A program made the position numbers and the translations under genes. A DNA stretch of 64,000 bases from the NCBI GenBank assembly GCA_015060045.1, contig SUZH01000005.1:111511-175510 (forward strand). Reading direction: 5' to 3'. The first letter of the stretch is position 1, and each line of letters begins with the position of its first letter. This DNA comes from Rikenellaceae bacterium (GTDB taxonomy: Bacteria; Bacteroidota; Bacteroidia; Bacteroidales; Rikenellaceae). Positions 27,213 through 36,980 of the stretch are shown here, piece by piece. Under the pieces are notes generated by a model. It did no database searches. It saw nothing but the letters and a program-made list of their open reading frames with translations, and had not been told where the DNA came from.

Positions 27213-28415
27213 ATGAAGAAGATGCTTACCCTGCTCGTTGCGCTGTGCTTTACAATGGCTGCATGGGCACAAGCTCCTGAGGCCGAGGCGCCGAAGGGCT
27301 ATCAGTTCACCGACCTGAAGGTGATCGAAACGACTCCCGTTAAGAACCAGAACCGTAGTGGTACGTGCTGGTGCTACTCGACGATGACCTTCCTCGAGGC
27401 CGAGATTCTGCGTGCCGGTGGCGAGGCTGTACATCTCTCGGAGATGTTTGCCGTACGTCACGCCTACATGAAAAAGGCCGAGATGTATGTTCGCATGCAC
27501 GGTCACCTGAACTTCGCCGAGGGCGGTGCTGCCCACGACGTAACGGAGGTGATCAAGGAGTACGGTATCGTGCCCAACGAGGTCTATACGGGTATGAACT
27601 ACGGTACGGAGTTGGCTGATTTCCATGAGATCACCCCCGTCATGACCGCCTACCTGGACGCTGTGATCAAGGCCGGCGACACGTCGCGTCGTCCGCTGAC
27701 GACCGCCTGGAAGCGCGGCTTCAACGCCATCCTGGATGAGTACTTCGGCGAGCTGCCCGAAACCTTCGAGTGGAAGGGCAAGGAGTACACCCCGAAGTCG
27801 TTTGCCGAGTCGCTGCCGATCGATATGGACGACTACATCGACCTGAGCTCGTTCACGCACCACCCCTTCTACGAGCAGTTCGTGCTGGAGGTTCCCGACA
27901 ACTGGATGTGGGGCCAGGTGTACAACCTGCCGATGGAGGAGATGATGCGCGTCGTAGACCACGCGCTGGAGAATGGTTACACGCTGGCTTGGGGTACGGA
28001 TGTAAGCGAGAAGGGCTTCAGCCGTACGAAGGCCATCGGTGTAATTCCCGAGACCGATCCCAAGTCGATGAGCGGTACGGAGGCTGAGCGTTGGGGCTCG
28101 CTGACGGCCAAAGAGCGTGAGGCTGCCCTCTACTCGTTCGAGCAGCCCTCGAAGGAGCGCGAGATCACGCAGGAGATGCGCCAGGAGGCTTTTGACAACT
28201 ACGAGACGACCGATGACCACGGTATGGTTATCGTAGGTACGGCCAAGGATCAGAACGGCACGATTTACTACAAGGTACAGAACTCGTGGGATACGGTGAA
28301 GCCTTATGACGGTTTCTGGTACTTCTCGAAGCCCTTCGTTGCCTACAAGACCACCGACCTGATGGTCAACAAGAAGGCACTGCCGAAGGATATCGCCAAG
28401 AAGCTGGGCTTCTAA
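27213..28415 (+). CDS. C1B family cysteine aminopeptidase (PepC/bleomycin hydrolase-like), secreted
   Basis: A 400-aa papain-fold peptidase. A signal peptide (LTLLVALCFTMAAWAQA) suggests export, unlike cytosolic PepC. The catalytic Cys lies in QNRSGTCWCYSTMTFLEAE, with His in DDHGMVIVGTAKDQNG and Asn in YYKVQNSWDT. The family trims N-terminal residues as a barrel-shaped hexamer whose C-terminus enters the active site. The ATG at 27213 is the start that yields the signal peptide. It follows topA by 23 bases and ends in a strong bidirectional terminator. Confidence 0.88.
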   Translation: MKKMLTLLVALCFTMAAWAQAPEAEAPKGYQFTDLKVIETTPVKNQNRSGTCWCYSTMTFLEAEILRAGGEAVHLSEMFAVRHAYMKKAEMYVRMHGHLNFAEGGAAHDVTEVIKEYGIVPNEVYTGMNYGTELADFHEITPVMTAYLDAVIKAGDTSRRPLTTAWKRGFNAILDEYFGELPETFEWKGKEYTPKSFAESLPIDMDDYIDLSSFTHHPFYEQFVLEVPDNWMWGQVYNLPMEEMMRVVDHALENGYTLAWGTDVSEKGFSRTKAIGVIPETDPKSMSGTEAERWGSLTAKEREAALYSFEQPSKEREITQEMRQEAFDNYETTDDHGMVIVGTAKDQNGTIYYKVQNSWDTVKPYDGFWYFSKPFVAYKTTDLMVNKKALPKDIAKKLGF

Positions 28416-28438
28416 TTGAGCACCATCCATACAAAAAA

Positions 28439-28476
28439 AGCGAGACCCTGATGATTATCAGGGTCTCGCTTTTTTA
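28439..28476. terminator. bidirectional terminator
   Basis: CGAGACCCTGA (28441-28451) and TCAGGGTCTCG (28458-28468) form a perfect 11-bp stem, flanked by AAAAAAAG and CTTTTTT. It serves the C1B peptidase gene on the plus strand and the phosphopantetheinyl transferase gene on the minus strand. Confidence 0.88.
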
Positions 28477-28488
28477 TCTTCCGTGCGA

Positions 28489-29049
28489 CTACAAATAGAC
28501 TGCCATATACGTTTCATCCACCTTGCGAACGGCCAACTCGATCGGTTCACCGCCCCGAATCTTGACCATCAACCGATCCTCTGCAAAGCTACAGATCTGC
28601 ACCTCCTCAAAACCCAACGCACGAATCCCCGCCCACTTATAGACCGCCTCCTTGGCGCACCAAGCCACTGCCGGAAAGTGCGGATCATCACTGAGGGCCT
28701 GCTCTTCGGGCGTGAGGTACTTATGCAGAATGCGTTGAAAACGACGGTCAGTACGCTCCAGGTCGACAGCCGTAGGTCGCTCCGCGATGGTTACTGCCAC
28801 ACGGTCACCACTATGGCTCACGGAGATATAGGCCTCTTGATCGGGCAGAAAGGGGGCTCCCAACTCATTATAAGCGATGCGCACCTCGCGCCCCAACACC
28901 TCACGTACCACGGCACGCCAGGTCAGGAACTCACGTCGACGCTGCTCGAGCGGGAAGGTGGCTGCTTGACACAACTCCTCCGAGGTGGCCCAAGCGGCCG
29001 CCTCGCTCTCCTCCATCAGCGGTCGGATGTAGAGCGTGGGGAGGGTCAT
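28489..29049 (-). CDS. 4'-phosphopantetheinyl transferase (Sfp/AcpT type)
   Basis: A 186-aa transferase that attaches the phosphopantetheine arm of CoA to carrier proteins. The two Mg/CoA-binding motifs are clear: PTAVDLERTD near residue 93 and FPAVAWCAKEAVYKWAG near residue 126; ISVSHSGDRVAVTI precedes them. Size fits the short HetI-like class. Its start overlaps the gldE stop by 4 bases (ATGA), so the two are translationally coupled. The partner could be an acyl carrier protein or an aryl-polyene system; none is in the window. Confidence 0.9.
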   Translation of the reverse strand: MTLPTLYIRPLMEESEAAAWATSEELCQAATFPLEQRRREFLTWRAVVREVLGREVRIAYNELGAPFLPDQEAYISVSHSGDRVAVTIAERPTAVDLERTDRRFQRILHKYLTPEEQALSDDPHFPAVAWCAKEAVYKWAGIRALGFEEVQICSFAEDRLMVKIRGGEPIELAVRKVDETYMAVYL

Positions 29050-30323
29050 AAAAGCTCAACCTTGATTTTGTCGATGCGGTGGTTCTCCATCTCGGCCACC
29101 GTGAATCGCAACTGATGGGCTGTAAAGCTATCGCCCTTGCGCGGGAAGTCGCGCTTGAGCTCCAGCAAGAGACCGGCCAGGGTCTCCGCCTCGCCCCTCA
29201 CGTCGGAGAAGGTATCCTCATCAAGCTCCAAGATGCGCTCGAAATCGACGATGTGGGCCTTGCCCTCGAAGAGGTAGACGTTGGGGGCAAGCATCGTATA
29301 GAGCTTCTCGTCGGCGTCGCTCTCGTCCGAGATGTCTCCGATGATCTCCTCGATAATATCTTCGAGCGAAACCAAACCGAGCGTCGAACCATACTCATCC
29401 ACCACGATGGCCATGTGCACCTTGTTGGCCTGGAAGTCCTCCAACAGGTCGTTGATCTTCTTATGCTCGGGGATAAAATAGGGTTTGCGAATGAGCTGCT
29501 GCCAGCCAAACTCGTTGCCGCGCTTCAGATGCGGCACCAAATCCTTTACGTAGAGCGTACCACGGATGTTGTCGATATCCTCATCATAGACCGGAATACG
29601 CGAGAAGCCCGAATCAATGATCTGCTTCTTGACCGTCTCGTAATCGGCCGTCAGCTCTACTGCCGTAATATCGACGCGCGGCTTCATGATGGCGGCCGCC
29701 TCCGTATTGACAAAGTTGACAATACCCGAAAGCATCACGCGCTCCTCGTCACTCTCGGTCTGGGTCATATCCACCGCATCGGCCAACTCGTCAAGCGAGA
29801 TTTCGCTACGGTGCGATGCGCGCTCGCTGATATGGTTACCCGTACGCACCAAGATCATCGAGATGGGGCGGAAGATACTCCGCAACACCGTCAACGGACG
29901 TACGGCAAACGAGGCAAAACGGGCCGCCGAGGTCTGGGCAAAGACCTTCGGAAGCACCTCGCCAAAGAGCAGCAAGAGGAAGGTGACCAGCACGGTCTTA
30001 AAGAGGAAATCGAAACGATGGAACGTAAAGAGCGTGTCGATGATCGTGGCCGTGAGAATCGTAATGCAGATATTGACCAGGTTGTTCACCACCAGGATCG
30101 TGGCCAACAGCAGATCGACATTACCCAAGAGGCTCACCACGCGATCAGCCGTCTCGTTATCGCGCTTCTTCATCTCCTGCAAATCGTGGTGCGAAAGGGA
30201 GAAGAAGGCCGTCTCGGAACCCGAAACAAAGGCCGACATACACAGCAAGAGTAGCGTAAGGAGCATCATGCCCACTACGCCACCCTCAAAACCGTTAAAT
30301 ACTATCCACGGAGTTTCCGCCAT
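29046..30323 (-). CDS. gldE: GldE-like CNNM/CorC-domain membrane protein
   Basis: A 425-aa protein: N-terminal DUF21/CNNM transmembrane domain (residues about 15-180, beginning MMLLTLLLLCMSAFVSGSET), a pair of CBS domains (about 205-330, VDEYGSTLGLVSLEDIIEEI) and a C-terminal CorC_HlyC domain. The family is linked to Mg2+/Co2+ export. In Bacteroidota the member after ftsZ is called GldE, from gliding bacteria, but it is also found in non-gliding gut species. It lies 6 bases downstream of ftsZ and overlaps the transferase gene. Confidence 0.88.
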   Translation of the reverse strand: MAETPWIVFNGFEGGVVGMMLLTLLLLCMSAFVSGSETAFFSLSHHDLQEMKKRDNETADRVVSLLGNVDLLLATILVVNNLVNICITILTATIIDTLFTFHRFDFLFKTVLVTFLLLLFGEVLPKVFAQTSAARFASFAVRPLTVLRSIFRPISMILVRTGNHISERASHRSEISLDELADAVDMTQTESDEERVMLSGIVNFVNTEAAAIMKPRVDITAVELTADYETVKKQIIDSGFSRIPVYDEDIDNIRGTLYVKDLVPHLKRGNEFGWQQLIRKPYFIPEHKKINDLLEDFQANKVHMAIVVDEYGSTLGLVSLEDIIEEIIGDISDESDADEKLYTMLAPNVYLFEGKAHIVDFERILELDEDTFSDVRGEAETLAGLLLELKRDFPRKGDSFTAHQLRFTVAEMENHRIDKIKVELL

Positions 30324-30329
30324 GCACCC

Positions 30330-31661
30330 TTACTCTTTAAACAACTCGTTTTGGGGCTGCTCTTTCGGCTCGGCCGATACGGTCGGCTCATCGCGCAGCA
30401 CCTCCTTATTCTTCGTCGTGGTCTTCACCACAAACTTCGAGTTACGTGCCTGGTAGGCCGGAATGGCCTTCATCTGATCAATCTTATCGTAGCGGTTCGA
30501 GCGGGCACCCAGCACGGCCGGCTCCTGCGGACGCTGCGGTTGCTTGGTCGGCTTGATCGGCTCGAGCACCGAGGTCGGCTGCTCCTGCTCTGCAGCAGGC
30601 TTCACCGGCTCAACCACCGGGCCCTTCACGATGCGCTCCATAGCCGAGTTAACATCCTCGTCCTCGCCCTCAAAGCCCGTAGCCACCAGCACGATCTCCA
30701 GCGCATCGCCCAACGAAGGCTTCACGCTGTTACCCCAGATGATGTTGGCCGTATGGATCGCACCATGCTCGTCGCGTACGCTGGCATGCTGCTGGATGAA
30801 GGTCAGCACCTCGATTACCTCGTCGTAAATCAGGTTCTCCTCATCATCAACCGAGATATTAAGCAGGATATTCTTCGCGCCGGCAATCTGGTTGTGGTCC
30901 AAGAGCGGCGAGTTGAGCGTAGCAGCAGCAGCCTCCTGGGCTCGGTTGGCACCCGAAGCCGAAGCCACGGCCATGTGGGCACGACCACTGCCACTCATCA
31001 CCTTCGATACATCGGCAAAGTCGACATTGACCTGCGGGCTCTCCACCGTGATGATCTCGGCAATACCCTTCGTCGCGAGCGACAGCACCTCGTCGGCCTT
31101 ACCGAAGGCCTGACCGAGCGACATGCGGCCATACAATTCGCGGATGTTCTCGTTGTTGATGATCAGCAGCGAATCGACCGTCTTGCGCAACTTCTCGATA
31201 CCCTCCTGTGCCTGCTTGTAGCGGTCGGCACCCTCCAGAGCGAGGGGCGAGGTGACGATGGCCACCGTCAGGAGGCCCATCTCCTTGGCCAACTCGGCAA
31301 TCACGGGCGAAGCACCCGTACCCGTACCACCGCCCATACCGGCTGTGATAAAGATCATGCGCGCACCCGCCTCGGTCAATGCCTGACGCACCTCGTCGAG
31401 CGACTCGATGGCCAGATCGCGACCCTTGGCGGGATCATTACCGGCGCCCAGACCATCCTTACCAAGCTGAATCTTCGTCTCTACATCGTTCTTATTGAGT
31501 GCCTGGCTATCGGTATTACATACCATGAACGTAACGCCCTCGATACCCATGTTCCACATGCGCTTCACGGCGTTACCACCTGCGCCACCGACACCCATTA
31601 CCGTAATAATCGATTTCGAGTCGCGCTCGGCCTTTACCTGTGCCATTAAATCCTCTGCCAT
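30330..31661 (-). CDS. ftsZ: cell division protein FtsZ
   Basis: A 443-aa tubulin-like GTPase forming the Z-ring. The GTP-binding motif [20 protein letters not shown] is near residue 108, with [14 protein letters not shown] at the start and T7-loop residues [11 protein letters not shown]. After residue 325 comes a Pro/Gln-rich variable linker, and the tail [11 protein letters not shown] is the conserved peptide that would bind FtsA. It follows ftsA by 81 bases. Confidence 0.97.
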   Translation of the reverse strand: MAEDLMAQVKAERDSKSIITVMGVGGAGGNAVKRMWNMGIEGVTFMVCNTDSQALNKNDVETKIQLGKDGLGAGNDPAKGRDLAIESLDEVRQALTEAGARMIFITAGMGGGTGTGASPVIAELAKEMGLLTVAIVTSPLALEGADRYKQAQEGIEKLRKTVDSLLIINNENIRELYGRMSLGQAFGKADEVLSLATKGIAEIITVESPQVNVDFADVSKVMSGSGRAHMAVASASGANRAQEAAAATLNSPLLDHNQIAGAKNILLNISVDDEENLIYDEVIEVLTFIQQHASVRDEHGAIHTANIIWGNSVKPSLGDALEIVLVATGFEGEDEDVNSAMERIVKGPVVEPVKPAAEQEQPTSVLEPIKPTKQPQRPQEPAVLGARSNRYDKIDQMKAIPAYQARNSKFVVKTTTKNKEVLRDEPTVSAEPKEQPQNELFKE

Positions 31662-31742
31662 ATCTCTTTTCTCTATCCTTAGTCCCTCCCCCGCCCTGCG
31701 ACGGAGTCGGTATATCTGTTTACGTGTATTATTCTTGACGCA

Positions 31743-33212
31743 TTAAATCTCCTCGTCACCCGGAGCCTCAAAGCCCTCGGTAATCTTCTTGACCCAGCCC
31801 CAGAAGCCACCTTTCTTCTCCTTCGGCTCATCCTCGTAGATATCCTCATCGTCCTCCTCCTGCTCGGTCTCCGAGATTGGCACCACGGGGGGCACGTAGG
31901 GTTTCTGCTCGATCTGCTGCGTCGATTTCTCCTCCGGTTTGGGCTGCGGCGCAGGAGCAGGTTGCGGGGTCGGTTTAGGCTGCGGTGCGGGCTGCGGCTC
32001 CATCTTGCGCGCCGACTGCTCCGTCACCACAAGACGTTGCGGCTGCTGGGGCAGTACCACCTGGCTCTGTGTCGAACCACGCATCAACAGACCCACCACC
32101 GTAGCGTAGGTCGGATCATCCACCTTGGCACACGACTCCTCCGTAAGACCCATGTCGGGCTTTGCGATGCGCACCTCGAGCTTTGTGCCGAGGCGGAAGA
32201 GTTCGTCGATATCCTTCAGGTTGGCCGAGCCACCCGTCAGAACGATACCATAACCGAGCTTACCGGCATAGCCCGAGATCTTCAGCTCCTCGTTCACCAG
32301 GTCGATGATATCCATCGTACGGGCCTCGATCACGGTCGAAAGGTTACGCAACAGAATGTCGCGCGACTCACGCGCCGTACGACCCGTTACGCGGATCAAC
32401 TTCTCCTCCGAGACGCGCTCCGAAACAGCCGAGCCATACTTTTGCTTCAGGCTCTCGACAAAACGTTCGGGCACACCCATCGTGCGGATGTCGTGGTTGA
32501 TGGCCGAAGCACCCATCGGGATCGAAGCCACGTAGCGGACGATGTTGCGGTAATAGACCGTCACATCCGTCACGCCGCCACCGATATCGACTACGGCGAC
32601 ACCCTCCTCCTTCTCGTCGGCCGACAGCACCGCCTCGGCCGTAGCCATAGCGCTCGGAATCACACCGAGCAACTCCACGCCCACACGCTTGAGGGCCATC
32701 TCCAGGCGCTGGAGCGGCGTGCGCTGACAAAGCACGAAGTTAAAGGTCGAGGAGAGCTTCGAGCCGAACGAGCCGATCGGATTCTGCACCTCCTGGTTCT
32801 GGTCGATCATGTAGTTCTGCGGGATGCGCTCCATGATGGTCTCATCATCAGGGGCCTGCAGGTTACGCATACGATCAAACAAACCGGCCAAGTCCTGCTT
32901 GCTCACACCATTCTTCGGATCGTTCACAAAGACATAATCGGTATGACGGGCACAACGCACGAAGTCACCCGAAATACCGGCATAGGCCGACGTGATGCGA
33001 ATACCGGCCTCGGCACCGGCCTCCTCGAAGGCCTTGCCCAGCGCAGTGCTCACATCCTCGATATTCTCGATGCGACCGGCCACCACACCCTGCACGGGTT
33101 TCGAGACCAACGCCTGAATGGCCATCGTACCATCCTCGGCCTTCGCAGCGACTCCCACCACAACGGCTGTCGAACCCAAATCGACGGCTACTACATAATT
33201 CTTCTTCTCCAC
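31743..33212 (-). CDS. ftsA: cell division protein FtsA
   Basis: A 489-aa actin-like protein that tethers FtsZ to the membrane. Phosphate-binding VAVDLGSTAVVVGV at the start, the 1C SHS2 domain near 85-170, and GVAVVDIGGGVTDVTVYY with VLTGGSANLKDIDELF for nucleotide binding. After about residue 385 there is a long Pro/Gln/Lys linker (repeated PQPKPTPQPAP-type units), and the C-terminus GGFWGWVKKITEGF is the amphipathic membrane helix. The linker makes it longer than the roughly 420 aa of E. coli FtsA. Confidence 0.97.
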   Translation of the reverse strand: MEKKNYVVAVDLGSTAVVVGVAAKAEDGTMAIQALVSKPVQGVVAGRIENIEDVSTALGKAFEEAGAEAGIRITSAYAGISGDFVRCARHTDYVFVNDPKNGVSKQDLAGLFDRMRNLQAPDDETIMERIPQNYMIDQNQEVQNPIGSFGSKLSSTFNFVLCQRTPLQRLEMALKRVGVELLGVIPSAMATAEAVLSADEKEEGVAVVDIGGGVTDVTVYYRNIVRYVASIPMGASAINHDIRTMGVPERFVESLKQKYGSAVSERVSEEKLIRVTGRTARESRDILLRNLSTVIEARTMDIIDLVNEELKISGYAGKLGYGIVLTGGSANLKDIDELFRLGTKLEVRIAKPDMGLTEESCAKVDDPTYATVVGLLMRGSTQSQVVLPQQPQRLVVTEQSARKMEPQPAPQPKPTPQPAPAPQPKPEEKSTQQIEQKPYVPPVVPISETEQEEDDEDIYEDEPKEKKGGFWGWVKKITEGFEAPGDEEI

Positions 33213-33276
33213 GGTTTTATGTTGTTTTTATTTTTTCAGCTTTCAGCGATCAGCAATCAACAGGCAGCGATCTGCT

Positions 33277-33298
33277 AATCATTCTCAATTCTAAATTT
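33277..33298 (-). repeat. A+T-rich intergenic repeat, short copy 3
   Basis: Contains CAATTCTAAATTTCCC next to a CAGCTTTCAGCGATCAG-like run (33237-33255). Only half of the unit of copies 1 and 6 is present. Confidence 0.35.
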
Positions 33299-33301
33299 CC
33301 C

Positions 33302-34405
33302 CTATCGGCACACCACGCGATCCGAAAAACGGACATCCACCTCGCGGTAACGATCCCAACCCAGGGTCGGGAGTCCCTTACGGTAGAAGCGGCTGAGTTT
33401 GTCGAGTTTATACTCCACCTCCTCTAAGCGTCCAAAACGAATCGTAAAACGACCGCTTCGGGGTATAAACGAAAGTTCCAATGCACCACCGGAGGTTCTG
33501 ACCGCCTCTATCTCGACAATCTCAGACCTCCAGAATGCATCGTTCTCGATATGCTCTACAAAGGTAAGGAGTTTCATGAAATCTTCGTAGTATTTTTCTA
33601 ATTTTTTTTGCTCCCCGCGAAGCATCTCCTGCCGATCGCTCAGACGGTCGATGCGCCCCTGAATCTGGCGACTGATGTAGCGCAGGTGACGACGCGCAGC
33701 CGCCTTTTGGGCACGAGCCTCCTCAACACGCTTATCGAACTCCTCATCGGTTTCCCGGTTGATCAAAAAGCCACGACGCTTAAGACGGTAACGACGTACC
33801 GAATCCAAGCGGCGATTGTTCTGCTTTTCGGCCAGGTAGTGGGGGTATTTCTCCCTCTCCAGCACCACGATCAAAGAGTCCATGGCCGCCAATCGGCGAT
33901 CCACCTCCTCGCGCAACAGACCATTGAAGCCCACCTCAACCGGCGGACGATAATCACCCGTCAGGACCGGCACGTAGAGCGACGAACGGGGCGGAGTCGA
34001 GAAGATATACCCTTCGCGCGTTGCGTATCCGTTCATCCCTCCCGAAAGCAGGCGCAACATCGGACGACGCTGGTTCAGCGCGATGCACAGCACCCCCTCT
34101 TCGCGCAGGTAAGCCCGTACGTCGGCCACAAAACCGTTGCGCGTCAGGATGGTCTCGATGCGTTGCAGATCGACACTGTCGAGCGGTCGATTGGTCAGCT
34201 TTATGCCACTGCGGCGCAACTGCTCACGCACCTCACGTGCCTCCACGAGCGAGCCTTGCGAGGTGCTGTCCATCACCTCGATGCGAATCTCCTGCACCTT
34301 GCGCATCGTTCGGGCCGTACGCGAACGGGTGGCTGCATAGAAAACATATGCCGCCACAACCGCCCACAAGAGGCAGATCAACACGATTCGCAGGATCTTT
34401 TGCAT
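33302..34405 (-). CDS. ftsQ: FtsQ-like cell division protein with a charged insertion
   Basis: A 367-aa single-pass membrane protein: TM at residues 5-25 (ILRIVLICLLWAVVAAYVFY), a POTRA-like region (EIRIEVMD to about residue 105) and an FtsQ/DivIB beta domain. The gene order murC-ftsQ-ftsA confirms the assignment. It is about 100 residues longer than usual; roughly residues 165-255 are Arg/Lys/Glu-rich and helical (RLDSVRRYRLKRRG, FDKRVEEARAQKAAARRH), likely a coiled coil inside the beta domain. Six bases separate it from murC. Confidence 0.85.
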   Translation of the reverse strand: MQKILRIVLICLLWAVVAAYVFYAATRSRTARTMRKVQEIRIEVMDSTSQGSLVEAREVREQLRRSGIKLTNRPLDSVDLQRIETILTRNGFVADVRAYLREEGVLCIALNQRRPMLRLLSGGMNGYATREGYIFSTPPRSSLYVPVLTGDYRPPVEVGFNGLLREEVDRRLAAMDSLIVVLEREKYPHYLAEKQNNRRLDSVRRYRLKRRGFLINRETDEEFDKRVEEARAQKAAARRHLRYISRQIQGRIDRLSDRQEMLRGEQKKLEKYYEDFMKLLTFVEHIENDAFWRSEIVEIEAVRTSGGALELSFIPRSGRFTIRFGRLEEVEYKLDKLSRFYRKGLPTLGWDRYREVDVRFSDRVVCR

Positions 34406-34411
34406 CTCGGT

Positions 34412-35803
34412 TTAAGCCTGTTTCCGTTTGTTTTTAAGCACCTCTGCAACCCCTTCGCAGCAGGCATCAATGTTGCCTGCACCGAAGGTTACCACCACAT
34501 CGGTCGGCATTTGGGCCAACGTTTCGGCCAACTTTTCACGCTCTACGATGCGACACGGCACAGTCACCCGCTCGGCAATGATCTCGGTCGTGATTCCCTC
34601 GATGGGCAGCTCACGTGCCGGATAGATCGGCAACAGGATCACCTCATCGGCCTCCGAGAGGGCCTCGGCAAACTCCACATAGAGGTCCCGCGTACGGGTA
34701 TAGAGGTGGGGTTGGAAGATAGCCGTCACCCGTCTTTGGGGGAACATGCGGCAGACCGAAGTCAGGGCCGCTGCCAGCTCACGCGGATGGTGAGCATAGT
34801 CGTCCATATAGACCTGCTCGGGGGTATTAAGGTAGAATTCGAAGCGACGTTTCACGCCCGAGAAGTCGGCCAGCGCCGCGCGCATGCGCTCCTCCTCAAA
34901 CGAGATACCCTCCTGACGAGCGGCACACCACACCGAAGCAACAGCAGCCACCGCATTCTCAATATTGACCCATCCCGGAATGCCGAGCGTGCAATCCTTC
35001 ACGGTGCGATCCGGCATCACCAGGTCGAACCGATAGTGCCCCCCCTGCTCCAAACGAATGTTCACGGCATAGAAGTCACACGGCGTATCGTAGGCATAGC
35101 GATAGAGCTTGATTGCGGGGTTTCGGAGTTCGATCTCGACATCGGCTTTGAGGATCAACGCGCCACCGGGTTTGATGCGCTCGACAAACTGCGAGAAGGC
35201 CTCCTTGACCGCCTCGTAGGTGCCGTAGATGTCGAGGTGGTCGGGATCGACCGACGTCACAACCGCCACATCGGGCTTCAGACGCAGGAACGAACGGTCA
35301 AATTCGTCTGCCTCCACCGCCAGGCGATCCCCCTCGCCCAGCACCAGGTTGCCGGCAAAATTTTTCGAGATACCGCCCAGGAAGGCCGATCCACCCCCCG
35401 TCATGGCTCGATTGAGCCACGCCACCAGGGTCGAAGTGGTCGTCTTGCCGTGCGTACCCGCTACGGCCATCACACGTTTCCCCTCCGAGAGGTAACCGAG
35501 CATCTGGGAGCGTTTCTCGATCGTGAAGCCCTGCTCCACGAAGTAGCGATACTCGGCATGGTCGGTCGGGACGGCGGGCGTATAGACCACGAGCGTCGTC
35601 TGCGGATCACGCATCTCGACAGGGATCGCCTCCACCGACTCATCGTAATGAATCTCAGCCCCCTCCTGCTCCAATTCGGCCGTCAGGCGGGTCGGGGTGC
35701 GGTCATAGCCGGCCACGCGACACCCCTCATGGAGGAAGTAGCGCGCCAGGGCGCTCATGCCGATACCGCCGATTCCCAAAAAGTAGTAATGCTTCTTTTG
35801 CAT
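34412..35803 (-). CDS. murC: UDP-N-acetylmuramate--L-alanine ligase
   Basis: A 463-aa Mur ligase adding L-Ala to UDP-MurNAc, the first peptide step of peptidoglycan synthesis in the cytoplasm. N-terminal YFLGIGGIGMSALARYF binds UDP; the ATP loop VAGTHGKTTTSTLVAWL is near residue 112; MDDYAHHPRELAAAL and FQPHLYTRTRDLY lie in the C-terminal half. It follows murG by 2 bases. Confidence 0.97.
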   Translation of the reverse strand: MQKKHYYFLGIGGIGMSALARYFLHEGCRVAGYDRTPTRLTAELEQEGAEIHYDESVEAIPVEMRDPQTTLVVYTPAVPTDHAEYRYFVEQGFTIEKRSQMLGYLSEGKRVMAVAGTHGKTTTSTLVAWLNRAMTGGGSAFLGGISKNFAGNLVLGEGDRLAVEADEFDRSFLRLKPDVAVVTSVDPDHLDIYGTYEAVKEAFSQFVERIKPGGALILKADVEIELRNPAIKLYRYAYDTPCDFYAVNIRLEQGGHYRFDLVMPDRTVKDCTLGIPGWVNIENAVAAVASVWCAARQEGISFEEERMRAALADFSGVKRRFEFYLNTPEQVYMDDYAHHPRELAAALTSVCRMFPQRRVTAIFQPHLYTRTRDLYVEFAEALSEADEVILLPIYPARELPIEGITTEIIAERVTVPCRIVEREKLAETLAQMPTDVVVTFGAGNIDACCEGVAEVLKNKRKQA

Positions 35804-35805
35804 GG

Positions 35806-36906
35806 CTATTCGAGTAATTTCAAAATCTCATCCACAATATCTTCAGCCGCATGGGGGCGTGCCAGACGCTCCAGGTTGCGGCTCATCGACCGTAGCGCCT
35901 CCTCATCGGCGAGGAGTTTCATCGCCTCACTGACCGCCTGCTCCAGGCAATCCCGATCGGCCACCATCGCCGCAGCCCCCTCCTTGACCAGGGCTCGGGC
36001 GTTGGCCGTCTGATGATCCTCGGCCACATTGGGCGAGGGGACAAACAACACGGGCTTGGCCACCAGGCAGAGCTCCGACACCGTTCCCGCGCCACTGCGT
36101 GAGATGACCAGATCGGCCGCCGCATAGGCATAATCCATGCGGTCGATAAAGGCACCCTGCCAAATATTGGTTGTGGGGTGCTCGGCCAGGAACTGCTGCA
36201 TCTCCCGCTCGTAGTATTTACCCGTCTGCCAGATCACCTGTACGGGGCACTCGCCATCGAGCTGCGAAATCCAATGCTTCATCATCTCGTTCAGCATACG
36301 CGTACCGAGCGAGCCGCCTACCACGAGGATCGTCTTTCGCTCGGCCGTAAAGCCGAAGTGCGCAAGGGCCTCCTGACGATTGGCACCCTCCTTCGAGAAG
36401 CGACCACGCAGCGGATTGCCCGTCAAGCGGATGCTTTCGGCCGGGAAGAATCGCTCCATTCCCTCGTAGGCCGTACAGATCTTGGCGGCGCGCTTGGCCA
36501 GAATTTTATTCGTCAAGCCGGCGTAGGAGTTCTGCTCCTGGATCAGGGTCTTGACCCCCATCCGTTGGGCAGCCCACAGAATCGGAGCACTGGCATAACC
36601 GCCAAAGCCCACCACGGCATCGGCCTGAAAGTCGCGGATCGTGCGACGTGCCTTCGCCAGACTCTTCATGACCTTGAAAGGCACCAACAGGTTGCGCCAG
36701 TCGAGTCGGCGCTGCAGACCCGCAATCGGGAGACCCACGATGCGATACCCCAAGGCGGGAACTTTCTCCATCTCCATCTTCCCTTCGGCACCCACAAACA
36801 GCAGCTCCACCTCGTCGCCCAGGCGACGCTTCAAGGCCTCGGCTACCGCAACGGCCGGATAGATGTGGCCACCCGTGCCACCACCTGAAAGAATGATTCG
36901 TTTCAT
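35806..36906 (-). CDS. murG: UDP-GlcNAc:lipid-linked MurNAc-pentapeptide GlcNAc transferase
   Basis: A 366-aa GT28 enzyme making lipid II on the inner face of the membrane. G-loops SGGGTGGHIYPAVAVAEAL (N-terminus) and VVGGSLGTRMLNEM are present, along with RSGAGTVSELCLVAKPV for UDP-GlcNAc binding. I prefer the ATG at 36906 (MKRIILSGGG) over 36930, which would add eight residues not seen in the family. It is the first gene of the division block here; ftsW and murD, usually just upstream, are not adjacent. Confidence 0.96.
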   Translation of the reverse strand: MKRIILSGGGTGGHIYPAVAVAEALKRRLGDEVELLFVGAEGKMEMEKVPALGYRIVGLPIAGLQRRLDWRNLLVPFKVMKSLAKARRTIRDFQADAVVGFGGYASAPILWAAQRMGVKTLIQEQNSYAGLTNKILAKRAAKICTAYEGMERFFPAESIRLTGNPLRGRFSKEGANRQEALAHFGFTAERKTILVVGGSLGTRMLNEMMKHWISQLDGECPVQVIWQTGKYYEREMQQFLAEHPTTNIWQGAFIDRMDYAYAAADLVISRSGAGTVSELCLVAKPVLFVPSPNVAEDHQTANARALVKEGAAAMVADRDCLEQAVSEAMKLLADEEALRSMSRNLERLARPHAAEDIVDEILKLLE

Positions 36907-36941
36907 AAAAGCTATCATCGAAAGGCTCATTGAAGAACCCT

Positions 36942-36978
36942 AATTTTATTTTAATTTTTAATTCTAAATTATGAATTC
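36942..36978 (-). repeat. A+T-rich intergenic repeat, degenerate copy 4
   Basis: TTTTAATTTTTAATTCTAA followed by ATTATGAATTC, between murG and the ComM-like gene. Confidence 0.4.
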
Positions 36979-36980
36979 TG

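Noticed and set aside
33608..36013. 801-codon open frame on the plus strand
   Set aside because: It covers the antisense of ftsQ, murC and murG, whose products are unmistakable. Its His/Arg/Gln-rich translation is a shadow.
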